64,000 nt of DNA, taken from NCBI GenBank assembly GCA_039680605.1, contig JBDKTA010000039.1:1-64000 (forward strand), written 5' to 3'. A program made the translations under genes and the position numbers. This stretch comes from Planctomycetaceae bacterium. Lineage in GTDB: Bacteria; Planctomycetota; Phycisphaerae; SM23-33. Shown here in pieces: positions 9,883 through 18,152 of the stretch (position 1 is the stretch's first letter; each line of letters begins with the position of its first letter). The notes below the pieces were generated by a model. It worked only from the letters and a program-made list of their open reading frames with translations, was not told the DNA's origin and ran no database searches.

Positions 9883-10054
9883 CTTGGTGCAACATGTGCA
9901 GGCGCCCGGCTGGGGATCGTCCGGTCCCCAGCCGGCGCCCGCGGCTGTCTTGCTTCACCGTGCGACGGTGAAACTCCTGCTGAAGGTCTTGTTACCGCGA
10001 CCCGGCTGACGAAACATCAGCCTTCGCTCTGCATTTGAGCTTTGCCAAGACAGT
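9883..10054 (-). ncRNA. Putative retron msr-msd RNA
   Basis: The region between a promoter and the RT start folds, in minus-strand order, as follows. A candidate a1 segment is CTTGGCAA (10049-10042), followed by AGC, whose G at 10040 fits the branching guanosine. A 6-bp hairpin lies at 10022-10004 with loop TGTTTCG, a loop also present in an msr hairpin of retron Ec86 as I recall it. A 7-bp hairpin follows at 9972-9954, then a 15-bp stem with one bulge at 9939-9901, which suits an msd. A candidate a2 lies at 9892-9883 (TTG, a 2-nt bulge, CCAAG) and pairs with a1. The boundaries are approximate. Confidence 0.7.
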
Positions 10055-10060
10055 ATGAGT

Positions 10061-10089
10061 TTTATAGTCGCCGCCGGCGCCCGCTGCAA
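10061..10089 (-). promoter_or_regulatory. Sigma70-like promoter of the retron RNA
   Basis: On the minus strand TTGCAG (10089-10084) and TATAAA (10066-10061) are separated by exactly 17 bp. A start about 7 nt downstream (near 10054) falls at the 5' edge of the predicted msr-msd RNA. Confidence 0.7.
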
Positions 10090-10131
10090 TCGGTCAGAAA
10101 AAAATCTGAGATGCGCCCGAGGCGCTACGCC

Positions 10132-10143
10132 TAGAATGTTCTA
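10132..10143. promoter_or_regulatory. Possible operator palindrome upstream of the encapsulin operon
   Basis: TAGAA-TG-TTCTA is a perfect inverted repeat in the shared region between the retron promoter and the encapsulin operon. I cannot name the regulator. Confidence 0.3.
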
Positions 10144-10291
10144 ACTGTAGCGGATTGGGTTTAGAAATGGCGCAGGCCCTTGTGCCCGATGGGATAACGC
10201 AATATCCTATGACAGGCCGAGAGAGCAAGTTTTGAGCCTGGGGCAATGCGATTCCGCCGCAGGATAGACGATCGTTACTACGAAAGGAGAC

Positions 10292-10651
10292 ATGATGCCT
10301 ATTCCGCTTCACGTCCCGCCGGAGTCGTTGACGCCGGAACTGCTGGACATCCACCGCGCCATCGAGAGCTTCAATGAAGAGTTTGAAGCCGTCGCGTGGT
10401 ACTCGCAACGGGCGGCCGTCGCGACCGATCCGGCGCTCAAAGCCGTTCTCGAGCACAATCGCGACGAGGAACTCGAGCACGCCTCGATGCTGCTGGAGTG
10501 GCTGCGGCGAAACTTCCCTCAACTCGCCGAGCCGCTTCGGACCTACCTGTTCACGACGCTGCCGATCACCGAAGTCGAAGAAGCCCAAACCCAAGGCTCC
10601 GCCCCCGCCGCCGGCGCGGCTGCGAGCCTCAACATCGGATCCATGAAGTAA
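10292..10651 (+). CDS. Encapsulated ferritin-like cargo protein
   Basis: This 119-residue protein matches encapsulated ferritins, which oxidise Fe(II) inside an encapsulin shell. The half-ferritin core is about residues 18-85, with the metal-ligand-rich segments EEFEAVAWYSQRA and HNRDEELEHASMLLEW. Such proteins assemble into decamers of paired helices. The C-terminus, after a flexible Ala/Pro linker, is SLNIGSMK, a typical encapsulin targeting peptide of the S-L-x-I/V-G-S-L/M type. It is followed 13 bp later by the shell gene, forming a two-gene operon. Iron storage under oxidative stress is the likely role, known from the family. Confidence 0.92.
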   Translation: MMPIPLHVPPESLTPELLDIHRAIESFNEEFEAVAWYSQRAAVATDPALKAVLEHNRDEELEHASMLLEWLRRNFPQLAEPLRTYLFTTLPITEVEEAQTQGSAPAAGAAASLNIGSMK

Positions 10652-10664
10652 AGGAGAACTATCC

Positions 10665-11471
10665 GTGGCAAGCATACTCAAGCGCGAATTCGCCCCCATC
10701 AGCGACCTGGCCTGGAACTGGATCGACTCCGAGGCCCAGCGCACCCTCAAGCAGAACCTCGCCGCCCGCAAGGTCGTCGACTTCTCCGGACCGCACGGAT
10801 GGGAGCTGGCGGCTATCAATCTCGGTCGGCTCGAAAACGTCAAGAAAGACAACGTGCCCTGGGGCATCCGCCAGGTGCAGCCGCTGGTCGAGACGCGGAT
10901 TCCCTTCACGCTCGCGCAGTTCGAGCTGGACAACCTGACCCGCGGCGCCAAGGACGTCGACAACCAGCCCATCATCGACGCCGTTGAAAAGGCCGCCCGC
11001 TTTGAAGACACCGCCGTCTTCACCGGCTTCGACGCCGGCGCGATCAAGGGCATCGTCAAAACCGCCGCCCACGACGCCATCGCCCTGGGCGAACCGGCCG
11101 CCATGGCCTCGGCGGTAGGGCAGGCCGTCAAGACGCTCATCACCGCCGACGTCGGCGGACCCTACACCCTGGTGCTGGGGCAGGATGAATACTTTGCCCT
11201 GCTCGCCGCGGCCAGCAAGGCCCCCGTCCCGCCGTACGAGACGGTCAAGCAGATCCTCCAGGGCGAGATCGTGATGTCGCGAGTGCTCAAGGGCGGGCTG
11301 GTCGTCTCCAAGCGCGGCGGCGATTTCGAGCTGACCGTCGGCGCCGATTACGCCATCGGCTACAGCCAGCACGACAGCAAGAACGTCGAGCTGTTCATCA
11401 CCGAGTCGTTCACGTTCCGCGTGATCGACCCGCGTGCGGCCGTCGTCCTCAAGACCGCCAGCACCAAATAG
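10665..11471 (+). CDS. Encapsulin shell protein (family 1)
   Basis: This 268-residue protein is close to the Thermotoga-type encapsulin, an HK97-fold shell protein. Conserved landmarks are LKREFAPISDLAW near the start, RKVVDFSGPHGWE (about 35-47), GPYTLVLGQDEYF (about 165-177), VVSKRGGDFELTVGADYAIGY and the end segment ITESFTFRVIDPRAAVVL. The start is GTG with an AAGGAG site at the right distance. It forms the compartment for the ferritin encoded just upstream. A strong terminator follows the gene. Confidence 0.95.
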   Translation: MASILKREFAPISDLAWNWIDSEAQRTLKQNLAARKVVDFSGPHGWELAAINLGRLENVKKDNVPWGIRQVQPLVETRIPFTLAQFELDNLTRGAKDVDNQPIIDAVEKAARFEDTAVFTGFDAGAIKGIVKTAAHDAIALGEPAAMASAVGQAVKTLITADVGGPYTLVLGQDEYFALLAAASKAPVPPYETVKQILQGEIVMSRVLKGGLVVSKRGGDFELTVGADYAIGYSQHDSKNVELFITESFTFRVIDPRAAVVLKTASTK

Positions 11472-11497
11472 CTGACATCGAACGCATCCACGAAAAG

Positions 11498-11530
11498 CGC
11501 GGCGGGCAACCCCCGCCGCGTTTTTCTTTT
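11498..11530 (+). terminator. Rho-independent terminator of the encapsulin operon
   Basis: A perfect 9-bp GC stem (11498-11506 with 11512-11520) is followed by TTTTTCTTTT. It ends the ferritin-shell operon. Confidence 0.9.
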
Positions 11531-11562
11531 GTTACAATGCTCGTTCTTTCAGGAGTACGTTC

Positions 11563-12306
11563 ATGGCCGGTGAGTTTCGCAGCGACGACTGGAACACGTA
11601 CAAGATGGTCTACCACGAGCCGCACCGGGCGGTCGAGCCGGCGGAAAAGGAGATCGCCGTCGTCGCCGCCGCCCTCGAGGCCCTGTGCGAAGCGCACATC
11701 CTCCCGCACGCGCGATACGACCACGAGAAGTTCCTCGCCCACCGCCGCAGCGTGGCGGAGAACTTCGAGATCCCCTGGACGGCCATCACGCCCCGCATGC
11801 AGCGGCTGCTCTACGCCATCAACGCGATCATCCAGCCCCAGAACATGATCGCGGCGGGCGTTTTTTGCGGCAACACGTTCATCTCAAACGCCGGCGCGGG
11901 CGTTGGCCCCGGGGCGTGCTACCAGGCCCGGGCGCTGATCGGGGTGGAGATCAAGCCCGACGAAGCCGCCCGCGCCGAACGCAACGTGCGCAAGATCGAC
12001 CCGACGGGCACGGCCCGCGTGATCGCGGCGGACGCCGTGGACGTCGCGGCGAACTTCGACGAGCCCGTCGGCGTGCTGTACCTCGATGCCGACGGCGACA
12101 AGGACCGCGGCAAGGGGATTTACCTGGAGATCCTGCGGGCCTGCTACGACCGCCTGCCCGCCGGCGCGGTCGTGCTGGCGCACAACAGCGTCAACGCCGC
12201 CCCGCGCCTCGGGCAGTACCTGGCCTTCGTGCGCAGCAGCGACAACTTCCGATCGAGCGTGAATGTGATCTTCGACGGCGAAGGCCTGGAAGTGTCCGCC
12301 AGGTAG
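11563..12306 (+). CDS. Class I methyltransferase-like protein
   Basis: This 247-residue protein has a Rossmann-like core resembling O-methyltransferases: MIAAGVFCGNTFISNAGAG takes the place of motif I (about 98-116), GVEIKPDEAARAERNVRKID (about 127-146) is a motif II-like acidic turn, and GVLYLDADGDKDRGKGIYLEIL (about 170-191) contains the DADG segment. The glycine-rich SAM loop is not canonical (GVFCGN), so SAM binding is probable but not proven. Residues 1-90 form a helical extension. I cannot name a substrate. Confidence 0.55.
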   Translation: MAGEFRSDDWNTYKMVYHEPHRAVEPAEKEIAVVAAALEALCEAHILPHARYDHEKFLAHRRSVAENFEIPWTAITPRMQRLLYAINAIIQPQNMIAAGVFCGNTFISNAGAGVGPGACYQARALIGVEIKPDEAARAERNVRKIDPTGTARVIAADAVDVAANFDEPVGVLYLDADGDKDRGKGIYLEILRACYDRLPAGAVVLAHNSVNAAPRLGQYLAFVRSSDNFRSSVNVIFDGEGLEVSAR

Positions 12307-12417
12307 CGACGGAGGCTCGGGGAGGCTCGGAGGGAATCGTACTGCAAATGCAGTGGCCCGCCCGATCGCGCGGCGCGTTTCACTTCGTACACTGGGATAG
12401 AGGAAAGGGGACCAACC

Positions 12418-12645
12418 ATGAAGACATGCCTGATCATCGTCACTGCAATGGTGTTTGTTGCCGCGGCGGCTTTGACATCCGGGTGCTCCGTCAACGTCGA
12501 ACGCACAACAGGCTATACGCCCTCGCCGTCTAGCTACGAAGCCGAACAAGCGGCCGACCGCACCGCTGAGTATCGCCACCAGAGCGTCGAGCCCGACGTC
12601 TCGCACGATACGACGGTCGAAGGAACACCCGCACCGGACCGCTGA
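12418..12645 (+). CDS. Small lipoprotein
   Basis: This 75-residue protein has a lipoprotein signal peptide: MKTC start, hydrophobic stretch and lipobox LTSGC with Cys23. The mature part is short, polar and low in complexity, rich in Ser, Thr, Glu and Pro. It has no known domain. An AGGAAAGGGG ribosome site precedes the ATG. Confidence 0.7.
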   Translation: MKTCLIIVTAMVFVAAAALTSGCSVNVERTTGYTPSPSSYEAEQAADRTAEYRHQSVEPDVSHDTTVEGTPAPDR

Positions 12646-12649
12646 GCCG

Positions 12650-14161
12650 TCATGGACCCGCCGGGCGCGACGAACTGCCTCGCGGCCGCCATCGCTCGTC
12701 TGCGCTCGTGACCGGCGAAGGACCCGGACCGGCTCGATAGAACGCCACGCGCGTCAGAGCCCACCGATCCGTCAAGGAGGCCGGGCAGCTCAATCGAATG
12801 CCGCCGGCCGTCACGGGCTTGAAGAAGACGATGCGCTTGTGCCCGACGGTCGAGAGCCGGGCCAGTTCCTTCCAGGTCTTGCCGTCAAAATATTCGACGA
12901 CCAACTCGCTGATATTCTGCCCGCGATGCAGCTCTTCGCTGACGACCATATGGTCGAACGTTTCGGGCGGGTTGAGCATGTGCGTGAATACAGAGACGCG
13001 CCCTCGCGGGCCTGTGACAAGGACGGGCGTGCTGAATCGCCGGCGGATCTCGTCGCCGAACTGCTTGGCGCGATTCATGACTTCGTCGGTCATCAGCCCG
13101 CGCGGGTCGGGGGCGAAGTTGGGCAGAAAGTTCGCCCCGCGCCCGACGGAGGCGTAGTACTTCTTGATCATCAACTCGACGGGGCAGACGCTCGGGCCGT
13201 TCCAGAACCAATGCCCGCTGAATTCGGTGTTGGTCTCCCACACGCGGTAATAGCGCCCCCAGGGCGTGCCCGCCAGGCTTGTCGGGCGCTCGAACGCCGT
13301 GCCGTCCACCGTGTCGACGGCGTTCCAGAGCGTCTCGGGCGCCACGCCGGTGTGGCCGTTTTGGATCCACGTGTCGACGCCGAAGATCAGGCACTGCGGC
13401 TGCAGGTGCCGCACGAGGGCGTCGATCTTGCGGTAGAGCTCGCTGCCGCGGTGGTGGTCGAACCAGAGGTAATCGATCGGTCCGTAGTTCGTCAGCAGCT
13501 CGGTGATCTGCTGGGCCTGCACGCGCTCGTACGCGGCGGGGTCGTCTTTGAACACGCGGCGGCTGAAGGCGTCGTGCGAGGGCGTGTGGTAGAGCCCGAC
13601 CTTCATGCCGGCGCGGCGGCAGGCGTCGGTGAACTCGCGCACCACGTCGCCCCGCCCGCCGCGCCACGAGCTGGCCTTGACGCTGTAGTCATGGCTGGCC
13701 GTGGGCCAGGTGCAGAACCCGCCCTCGTGGCGGGCGGTATAGACGACGTAGCGGGCGCCCATCGCCTTGGCGCACTGCATCCACTGGTCGCAGTTCAGCT
13801 CCGTCGGATTGAACAGATCGGGCGACTTCTTGCCGTCGCCGCTGGACTGGCCGGTGTAGGTGTCCAGGCCGAAATGAACGAACAGCCCCATCTCCAGGTC
13901 CTGAAACGCCAACTGCTCCGGCGCCGGACGCGCGGGGTTGGCGCGGCGGGTGGACGCCGTCGCCGGCTGCGTCATCGGTCCGGGGCTGTAGTCGGTCAGA
14001 TCGGCCAGGGCGGGTTCCTCCTGGGGCTCCGACGGCCCGGAGACGTACCCGGGAGGAAGGCTGTGCGTGCTGGCAACAATCAGCAGGGCCCCTGCCGCGA
14101 TAAGCGCCACCGCGCTGATTGCCACGATACTAATGATGAGTCTACGCGATGCCTTGCTCAC
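12650..14161 (-). CDS. GH29-type alpha-L-fucosidase
   Basis: This 503-residue protein carries a GH29 catalytic barrel. MGLFVHFGLDTYTG (about 90), GARYVVYTARHEGGFCTWPT (about 127-146), and DYLWFDHHRG (about 230-239), which contains the expected nucleophile Asp in the WFD motif, are diagnostic. Residues 8-31 form a membrane or signal segment, so the enzyme is exported or anchored outward. After the barrel, about 400-480 resembles a C-terminal beta-sandwich. It releases terminal fucose from glycans; algal or host polysaccharide is a reasonable guess. It is transcribed away from the flavodoxin gene. Confidence 0.85.
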   Translation of the reverse strand: MSKASRRLIISIVAISAVALIAAGALLIVASTHSLPPGYVSGPSEPQEEPALADLTDYSPGPMTQPATASTRRANPARPAPEQLAFQDLEMGLFVHFGLDTYTGQSSGDGKKSPDLFNPTELNCDQWMQCAKAMGARYVVYTARHEGGFCTWPTASHDYSVKASSWRGGRGDVVREFTDACRRAGMKVGLYHTPSHDAFSRRVFKDDPAAYERVQAQQITELLTNYGPIDYLWFDHHRGSELYRKIDALVRHLQPQCLIFGVDTWIQNGHTGVAPETLWNAVDTVDGTAFERPTSLAGTPWGRYYRVWETNTEFSGHWFWNGPSVCPVELMIKKYYASVGRGANFLPNFAPDPRGLMTDEVMNRAKQFGDEIRRRFSTPVLVTGPRGRVSVFTHMLNPPETFDHMVVSEELHRGQNISELVVEYFDGKTWKELARLSTVGHKRIVFFKPVTAGGIRLSCPASLTDRWALTRVAFYRAGPGPSPVTSADERWRPRGSSSRPAGP

Positions 14162-14299
14162 TGGCGATGCTTCCTTTCGCCTCCCTGGCGCTGCCAGTTT
14201 AACCCCTGCGCCGACCCGGCGGCGGGAGATTCCGTTGGACCGCCCGCCCGTTGAGGGCTACGATTTATGGGTGCCCACTCGGGCAAAGGCAGGTGCGCG

Positions 14300-14770
14300 A
14301 TGAAGACTCTCGTGGTGTATTACTCTCGAACGGGCCTGACGGGCAAGGCCGCCCAGGATATCCAGCAGGCCCTGTCAGCCGACATCGAGGAGATCGCCGA
14401 CGGCGTCAATCACAACGGGGCCTCGGGATGGATCCTCGCCGGGCGCGACGCGGCCACCAAACGTCTCACGCCGATCGGGCCGTTCCAGCACAAGGCCGAC
14501 GAGTACGACCTGGTCGTCATCGGCACCCCGGTCTGGGCCTTCACCATGGCCAGCCCCGTGCGGACGTGGCTGACCGAGCATGGCCGCGAGTGCAGGAAAG
14601 TCGCCTTCCTGGCCACAATGGGCGGCAGCGGCGACAAACGCACCTACGATCACATGGCCGGGCTGTGCGGGCAGGCCCCCGTGGCCACGCTGAGCCTGAT
14701 CGACAAAGAGATCCGCAAGAATCTGCACGGCGAAAAGGTCGCCATCTTCGTCAAGATGCTCATAGCTTGA
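14300..14770 (+). CDS. Flavodoxin family protein
   Basis: From the internal ATG at 14300 the protein is 156 residues and begins MKTLVVYYSRTGLTGKAAQDI, the FMN phosphate-binding loop of flavodoxin-like proteins (YSRTGLTG). VVIGTPVWAFTMASPVRTWL and AFLATMGGSGDKRTYDHM correspond to the second and third flavin-binding regions. Short single-domain flavodoxins carry electrons at low potential. A longer frame starts 11 codons earlier, but the motif normally sits at the extreme N-terminus, so I prefer the later start. Confidence 0.85.
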   Translation: MKTLVVYYSRTGLTGKAAQDIQQALSADIEEIADGVNHNGASGWILAGRDAATKRLTPIGPFQHKADEYDLVVIGTPVWAFTMASPVRTWLTEHGRECRKVAFLATMGGSGDKRTYDHMAGLCGQAPVATLSLIDKEIRKNLHGEKVAIFVKMLIA

Positions 14771-14907
14771 TGGGCGGGTATGTGGGGCAGGATCATAGTA
14801 ATTAATCGACCCAACGGCCTTTATGCAGTTGTTGCGATATCTGATGATCGCATCATCAAACTACGTGAACATATGGGAAGCTTCTTATACACAGTAGATT
14901 ACGAACT

Positions 14908-15630
14908 CTATCGCTGTGCTTGCTGTGCCGGAACGCGGTAGTGCCCCGTCAGCGGAAACGTGAACAAGCCGTCCTCTTCCCTGGCGCCGCTTCCGATGTT
15001 GTGAATGACCAGGGCAATGCCGCGCGGGTTCTTCCTGTCGCTGACGATCATGATGTGGGGGCGGTTGGGAGGAACCGTGCAGGTGACGATATCGCCCGGA
15101 AGATAATCCCCCGCCGCTGCCGTCACGGCCAGCGACCATCCCTTCCTCTGGAAATACCGCTGCACGTTGGGCACGCGCCGATGATCGATGTTGGGATCCG
15201 GCCTGGACAGCCCCCACGTGTTGGGATAGCTGGCGAAGGAAGATTTCATGTCCTCATGCACCCTCACCTGCAGGTCCATCCCCAGGCCGTCGCGGAAGGC
15301 CCGTATCACAACGTCCGTGCATACTCCCCGGTCGATAGGGACATCGCCCAGTGGGTAGCCCAGACGGGCGTACGCGGGGTCATAGATGGTGGTTTTCCCC
15401 ACTTGGGACCGCGCGGCAGCCACCACCGGCGGCGAAGGCGTATTCGGCGTCTCTGCGGCCGACGCTTGACCAGAACCGCCCGGCGGCGAGCTTGCCGGGC
15501 GAGTTTCGCCGGCAGGCCTGGCCGAACGGCTGCAACCGGCCAAGAGACAACACCAGCAGACCACTGCCAGTGCCTGCATCGCGATGTGGGACCGATAGTG
15601 CTCCAAAGCCTTGTCCAGCTCTCGCGGCAT
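14908..15630 (-). CDS. DUF1287 lipoprotein
   Basis: The mature domain (about 75-235) matches the DUF1287 family: YDPAYARLGYPLGDVPIDRGVCTDVVIRAFR, then DMKSSFASYP, DPNIDHRRVPNVQRYFQRKG, and VIHNIGSGAREEDGLF. The conserved Cys-Thr-Asp and His residues recall NlpC/P60-like cysteine peptidases, so cell-wall hydrolysis is possible. I chose the ATG at 15630 because it has a GAGGGA ribosome site, clears the gltX stop by 8 bp and leaves a lipobox LLAGC at about residue 33. The longer frame would intrude into gltX. It is co-directional with gltX. Confidence 0.8.
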   Translation of the reverse strand: MPRELDKALEHYRSHIAMQALAVVCWCCLLAGCSRSARPAGETRPASSPPGGSGQASAAETPNTPSPPVVAAARSQVGKTTIYDPAYARLGYPLGDVPIDRGVCTDVVIRAFRDGLGMDLQVRVHEDMKSSFASYPNTWGLSRPDPNIDHRRVPNVQRYFQRKGWSLAVTAAAGDYLPGDIVTCTVPPNRPHIMIVSDRKNPRGIALVIHNIGSGAREEDGLFTFPLTGHYRVPAQQAQR

Positions 15631-15638
15631 GGAGTCCC

Positions 15639-17093
15639 TCAGGGTTTCGGTAGGCAGCGGTCGATTCGCGCCAAGGTCTTTTCCCGGCCCAGGAATAGCA
15701 GGGTGTCGACGATCTGGGGGCTGATCGTGCTGCCGGTGACGGCCACGCGCAGCGGTTGGGCCACTTTGCCCATGCCCTGGCCGGTGCGCTGGCAGAAGTC
15801 TTCCAGCCACTTGTGGATGCCATCGGCGGTCCAGTCGATCTTCGCCAGCTCCGGACGGACCTGCGCCAGGACGGCGTAGCCGGCGTTATCGCCTTTCTGC
15901 AGCACCTTGGCCACGGCGGCGGGATCGTACTCGAAGGCGTCGTCGCCCCCGAAGAGCACGCCGGACTTGGTCACGATGTCGCCGAAGGTTCGCATGCCCT
16001 TGTTGGCCTCGAGCACGCGGGCCAACAGGTCATCGTCGGCCGCGGGGATCGGCACTTCCGGGTTGAGCGAGAGGAAGTCCTTGAAGCCGGCCAGCAACCG
16101 CTCGGGGCTGGCCGCGGCCATGTCGATCGTTGAAAACGCCAGGAGTTTTTCGCGGTCGAACTTGGCGTTGGTCTTGCCCATGCGCGACACGTCGAAGAGC
16201 GTGATCAGCTCGTCCAGCGTGAAACGCTCGATGTTCTCGCCGGGGTTCCAGCCCAGCAGGGCGATGAAGTTCACCAGCGTCCCGGGCAGGTATCCGGCCT
16301 TGCGGAAGGAATGCACCTCGACGTCGCCGTCGCGTTTGGAGAGCTTGCGTCCGGCCATGTCCATGATCAGCGGCAGGTGGCAGTACCGCGGTTCGGCAAA
16401 GCCCAGCGCCGAGCGCAGCAGCACGTGGCGCCAGGTCTGCCCCAGGAACTCCTGTCCGCGCATGATGTACGTGATGCCCATCAGCGCATCGTCGATCACG
16501 TTGGCCAGGTGATACGTGGGGTACCCGTCATCCTTGAGGATGACGAAATCGTCCTGCTGGTCTGCCGGCATGGTCACGTCGCCGAAGGCCTCGTCGTGAA
16601 TCGTCACGTCCTTGCCCGGGCAGACCAGGCGGATGACGACGGGCTTACCCGCCGCCCGCGCCGCGGCCGTCTCGGCGGCGGTGGGAAAGCTCGCCGGGCG
16701 CGGGTAGGAGAAGTTGACCTTGGCGGCCTCGGCGGTTTTGCGCATGGCTTCGAGCTCTTCGGCGGTGTCGAAGGCGTAGTAGGCCTTGCCCGCGTCGATG
16801 AGCTTCTGGGCGTAGTCGCGATAGATCTCCAGCCGCTCGGACTGGCGGTACGGCGCGGCAGGCCCGCCGACATCGATGCCTTCGTCCCACTCGATGCCCA
16901 GCCATCGCAGGTCGTCGACGATCTTGGCGACGGCCGACTCCTCATGCCGCGCGCGGTCGGTGTCTTCGATGCGCAGCAGGAACGTGCCGCCGCTCTTGCG
17001 GGCCATAGCGAAGTTGAACAGTGCGGTGCGCGCCCCGCCGACGTGGAGATAGCCTGTGGGCGAGGGCGCAAAGCGTGTCTTGATAGTATCCAT
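15639..17093 (-). CDS. gltX: Glutamyl-tRNA synthetase
   Basis: This 484-residue class I synthetase charges tRNA with glutamate. The HIGH-type motif is APSPTGYLHVGGARTALFN (about 8-26), and the KMSKS-type motif is KLSKRDGDVEVHSFR (about 245). The length and the C-terminal anticodon-binding helical domain match bacterial GltX. The presence of glnS at 18153 means Gln-tRNA is probably made directly. Confidence 0.96.
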   Translation of the reverse strand: MDTIKTRFAPSPTGYLHVGGARTALFNFAMARKSGGTFLLRIEDTDRARHEESAVAKIVDDLRWLGIEWDEGIDVGGPAAPYRQSERLEIYRDYAQKLIDAGKAYYAFDTAEELEAMRKTAEAAKVNFSYPRPASFPTAAETAAARAAGKPVVIRLVCPGKDVTIHDEAFGDVTMPADQQDDFVILKDDGYPTYHLANVIDDALMGITYIMRGQEFLGQTWRHVLLRSALGFAEPRYCHLPLIMDMAGRKLSKRDGDVEVHSFRKAGYLPGTLVNFIALLGWNPGENIERFTLDELITLFDVSRMGKTNAKFDREKLLAFSTIDMAAASPERLLAGFKDFLSLNPEVPIPAADDDLLARVLEANKGMRTFGDIVTKSGVLFGGDDAFEYDPAAVAKVLQKGDNAGYAVLAQVRPELAKIDWTADGIHKWLEDFCQRTGQGMGKVAQPLRVAVTGSTISPQIVDTLLFLGREKTLARIDRCLPKP

Positions 17094-17113
17094 CAGCAGT
17101 TCATCCTACTAAA

Positions 17114-17962
17114 TCAGTCATTCAGCGGGGCAAGACCAGACGGAAGAGGCGGGGGCGCGTCGGGGGCCGCCGACAGCGTCGGAAGGGCCTCGATCTGTGC
17201 CAGGGCGGTCTGCCACTGGCGGAAGCGCTGGATATGCTCCAGTTTCATCGTGCCGCTCAAGGTTCGCGGGCCCAGTCGAAGCGCGACGGACTCTTTACCA
17301 TTCTCTTGCGACAATTCCTCCAGGGCAATCTGTTCGGACACGGCGACGATGATCTCGCGGTCCAAGCTGATGCGCGCCGCCAACGCGCCGTCGGGCAAGA
17401 GGCTCACCCGCCAGATCTTCGGCCCGGCCGACACGATCTGGATCACATTGCAGTTGGAGAGGGAGCCCTTTTTGCCCAGGAACTTCAGGCTGTCTTTCAG
17501 CCAGGCAATCATTTCAGGAGGCAGCGCAGAGGCCTTGGCGCCGCCGACGCGCGCGTACATGCGCGCCAACTTCGCGCCCCAGATGAACTGCATGAGACCA
17601 AAGATGACCCAGAAGATCTTTCCCCCGCCGAGCTTCTCGCCCGCGGCAGCTTCTGCGGCAGTCAAGGCGATATTGGACAGACCGACCGCCGCGATCAGCA
17701 TCCCTCCGACGAGCAGGCCGATACGCGGCTGGTGAATGCAGAACCAGATGCCGCTGGCGAGCATGACCAGGCCCAGGACCCCGGTGCCGATCCAGATCAG
17801 CCTCAACGGCGGCGGCGTGTTGGCGTCGCCCAATGACGTCAACGACAGCGTCGCCAGTCCTCCAAAAAGGATCAGGCCGATCCTCAGCGATTGCAGGGCG
17901 TGTTGTGTGGCGGCCAACTTGGCGGCGCTGCGAAGCTGTTCCAGATTGTCTTTGATATACAT
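17114..17962 (-). CDS. Membrane protein of unknown function
   Basis: From the ATG at 17962 (MYIKDNLEQL) this protein is 282 residues long and has four hydrophobic segments (about 27-48, 56-77, 85-105 and 118-138). A soluble C-terminal half (about 150-282) follows that looks like a small globular domain rich in beta strands. I do not recognise a family. A start 11 codons earlier is possible but begins with a Cys-containing segment lacking a clear ribosome site. Confidence 0.65.
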   Translation of the reverse strand: MYIKDNLEQLRSAAKLAATQHALQSLRIGLILFGGLATLSLTSLGDANTPPPLRLIWIGTGVLGLVMLASGIWFCIHQPRIGLLVGGMLIAAVGLSNIALTAAEAAAGEKLGGGKIFWVIFGLMQFIWGAKLARMYARVGGAKASALPPEMIAWLKDSLKFLGKKGSLSNCNVIQIVSAGPKIWRVSLLPDGALAARISLDREIIVAVSEQIALEELSQENGKESVALRLGPRTLSGTMKLEHIQRFRQWQTALAQIEALPTLSAAPDAPPPLPSGLAPLND

Positions 17963-18081
17963 GGCGGCCTCATTACGGCAGAAAGCGCCGGTCATGGTAT
18001 CGTATCCTGAAAGGATTGGGCATTGCTGATTTCGGATTTCTGATCAGCAGGCACAGGCGGATGGCAGAGATCCCCGCTCCT

Positions 18082-18114
18082 AATCCGCAATCCGCAATCC
18101 CAAATCGGCAATCG
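18082..18114. repeat. 7-nt-period degenerate tandem tract (AATCCGC type)
   Basis: Units AATCCGC, AATCCGC, AATCCCA, AATCGGC and a partial AATCG follow one another exactly every 7 nt, just upstream of glnS. A similar tract in the opposite orientation lies at 20951. Confidence 0.6.
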
Positions 18115-18152
18115 TTTTCATCCAGCAGCTTCCCTGCTATGATAATTCACCT

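Noticed and set aside
9954-10022. Hairpins near the RT considered as transcription terminators
   Set aside because: None is followed by a T run on either strand, and their order and loop fit an msr-msd RNA better.
10094-11143. Minus-strand frame across the encapsulin operon
   Set aside because: It is antisense to two well-supported genes and has Ser/Arg-rich shadow composition.
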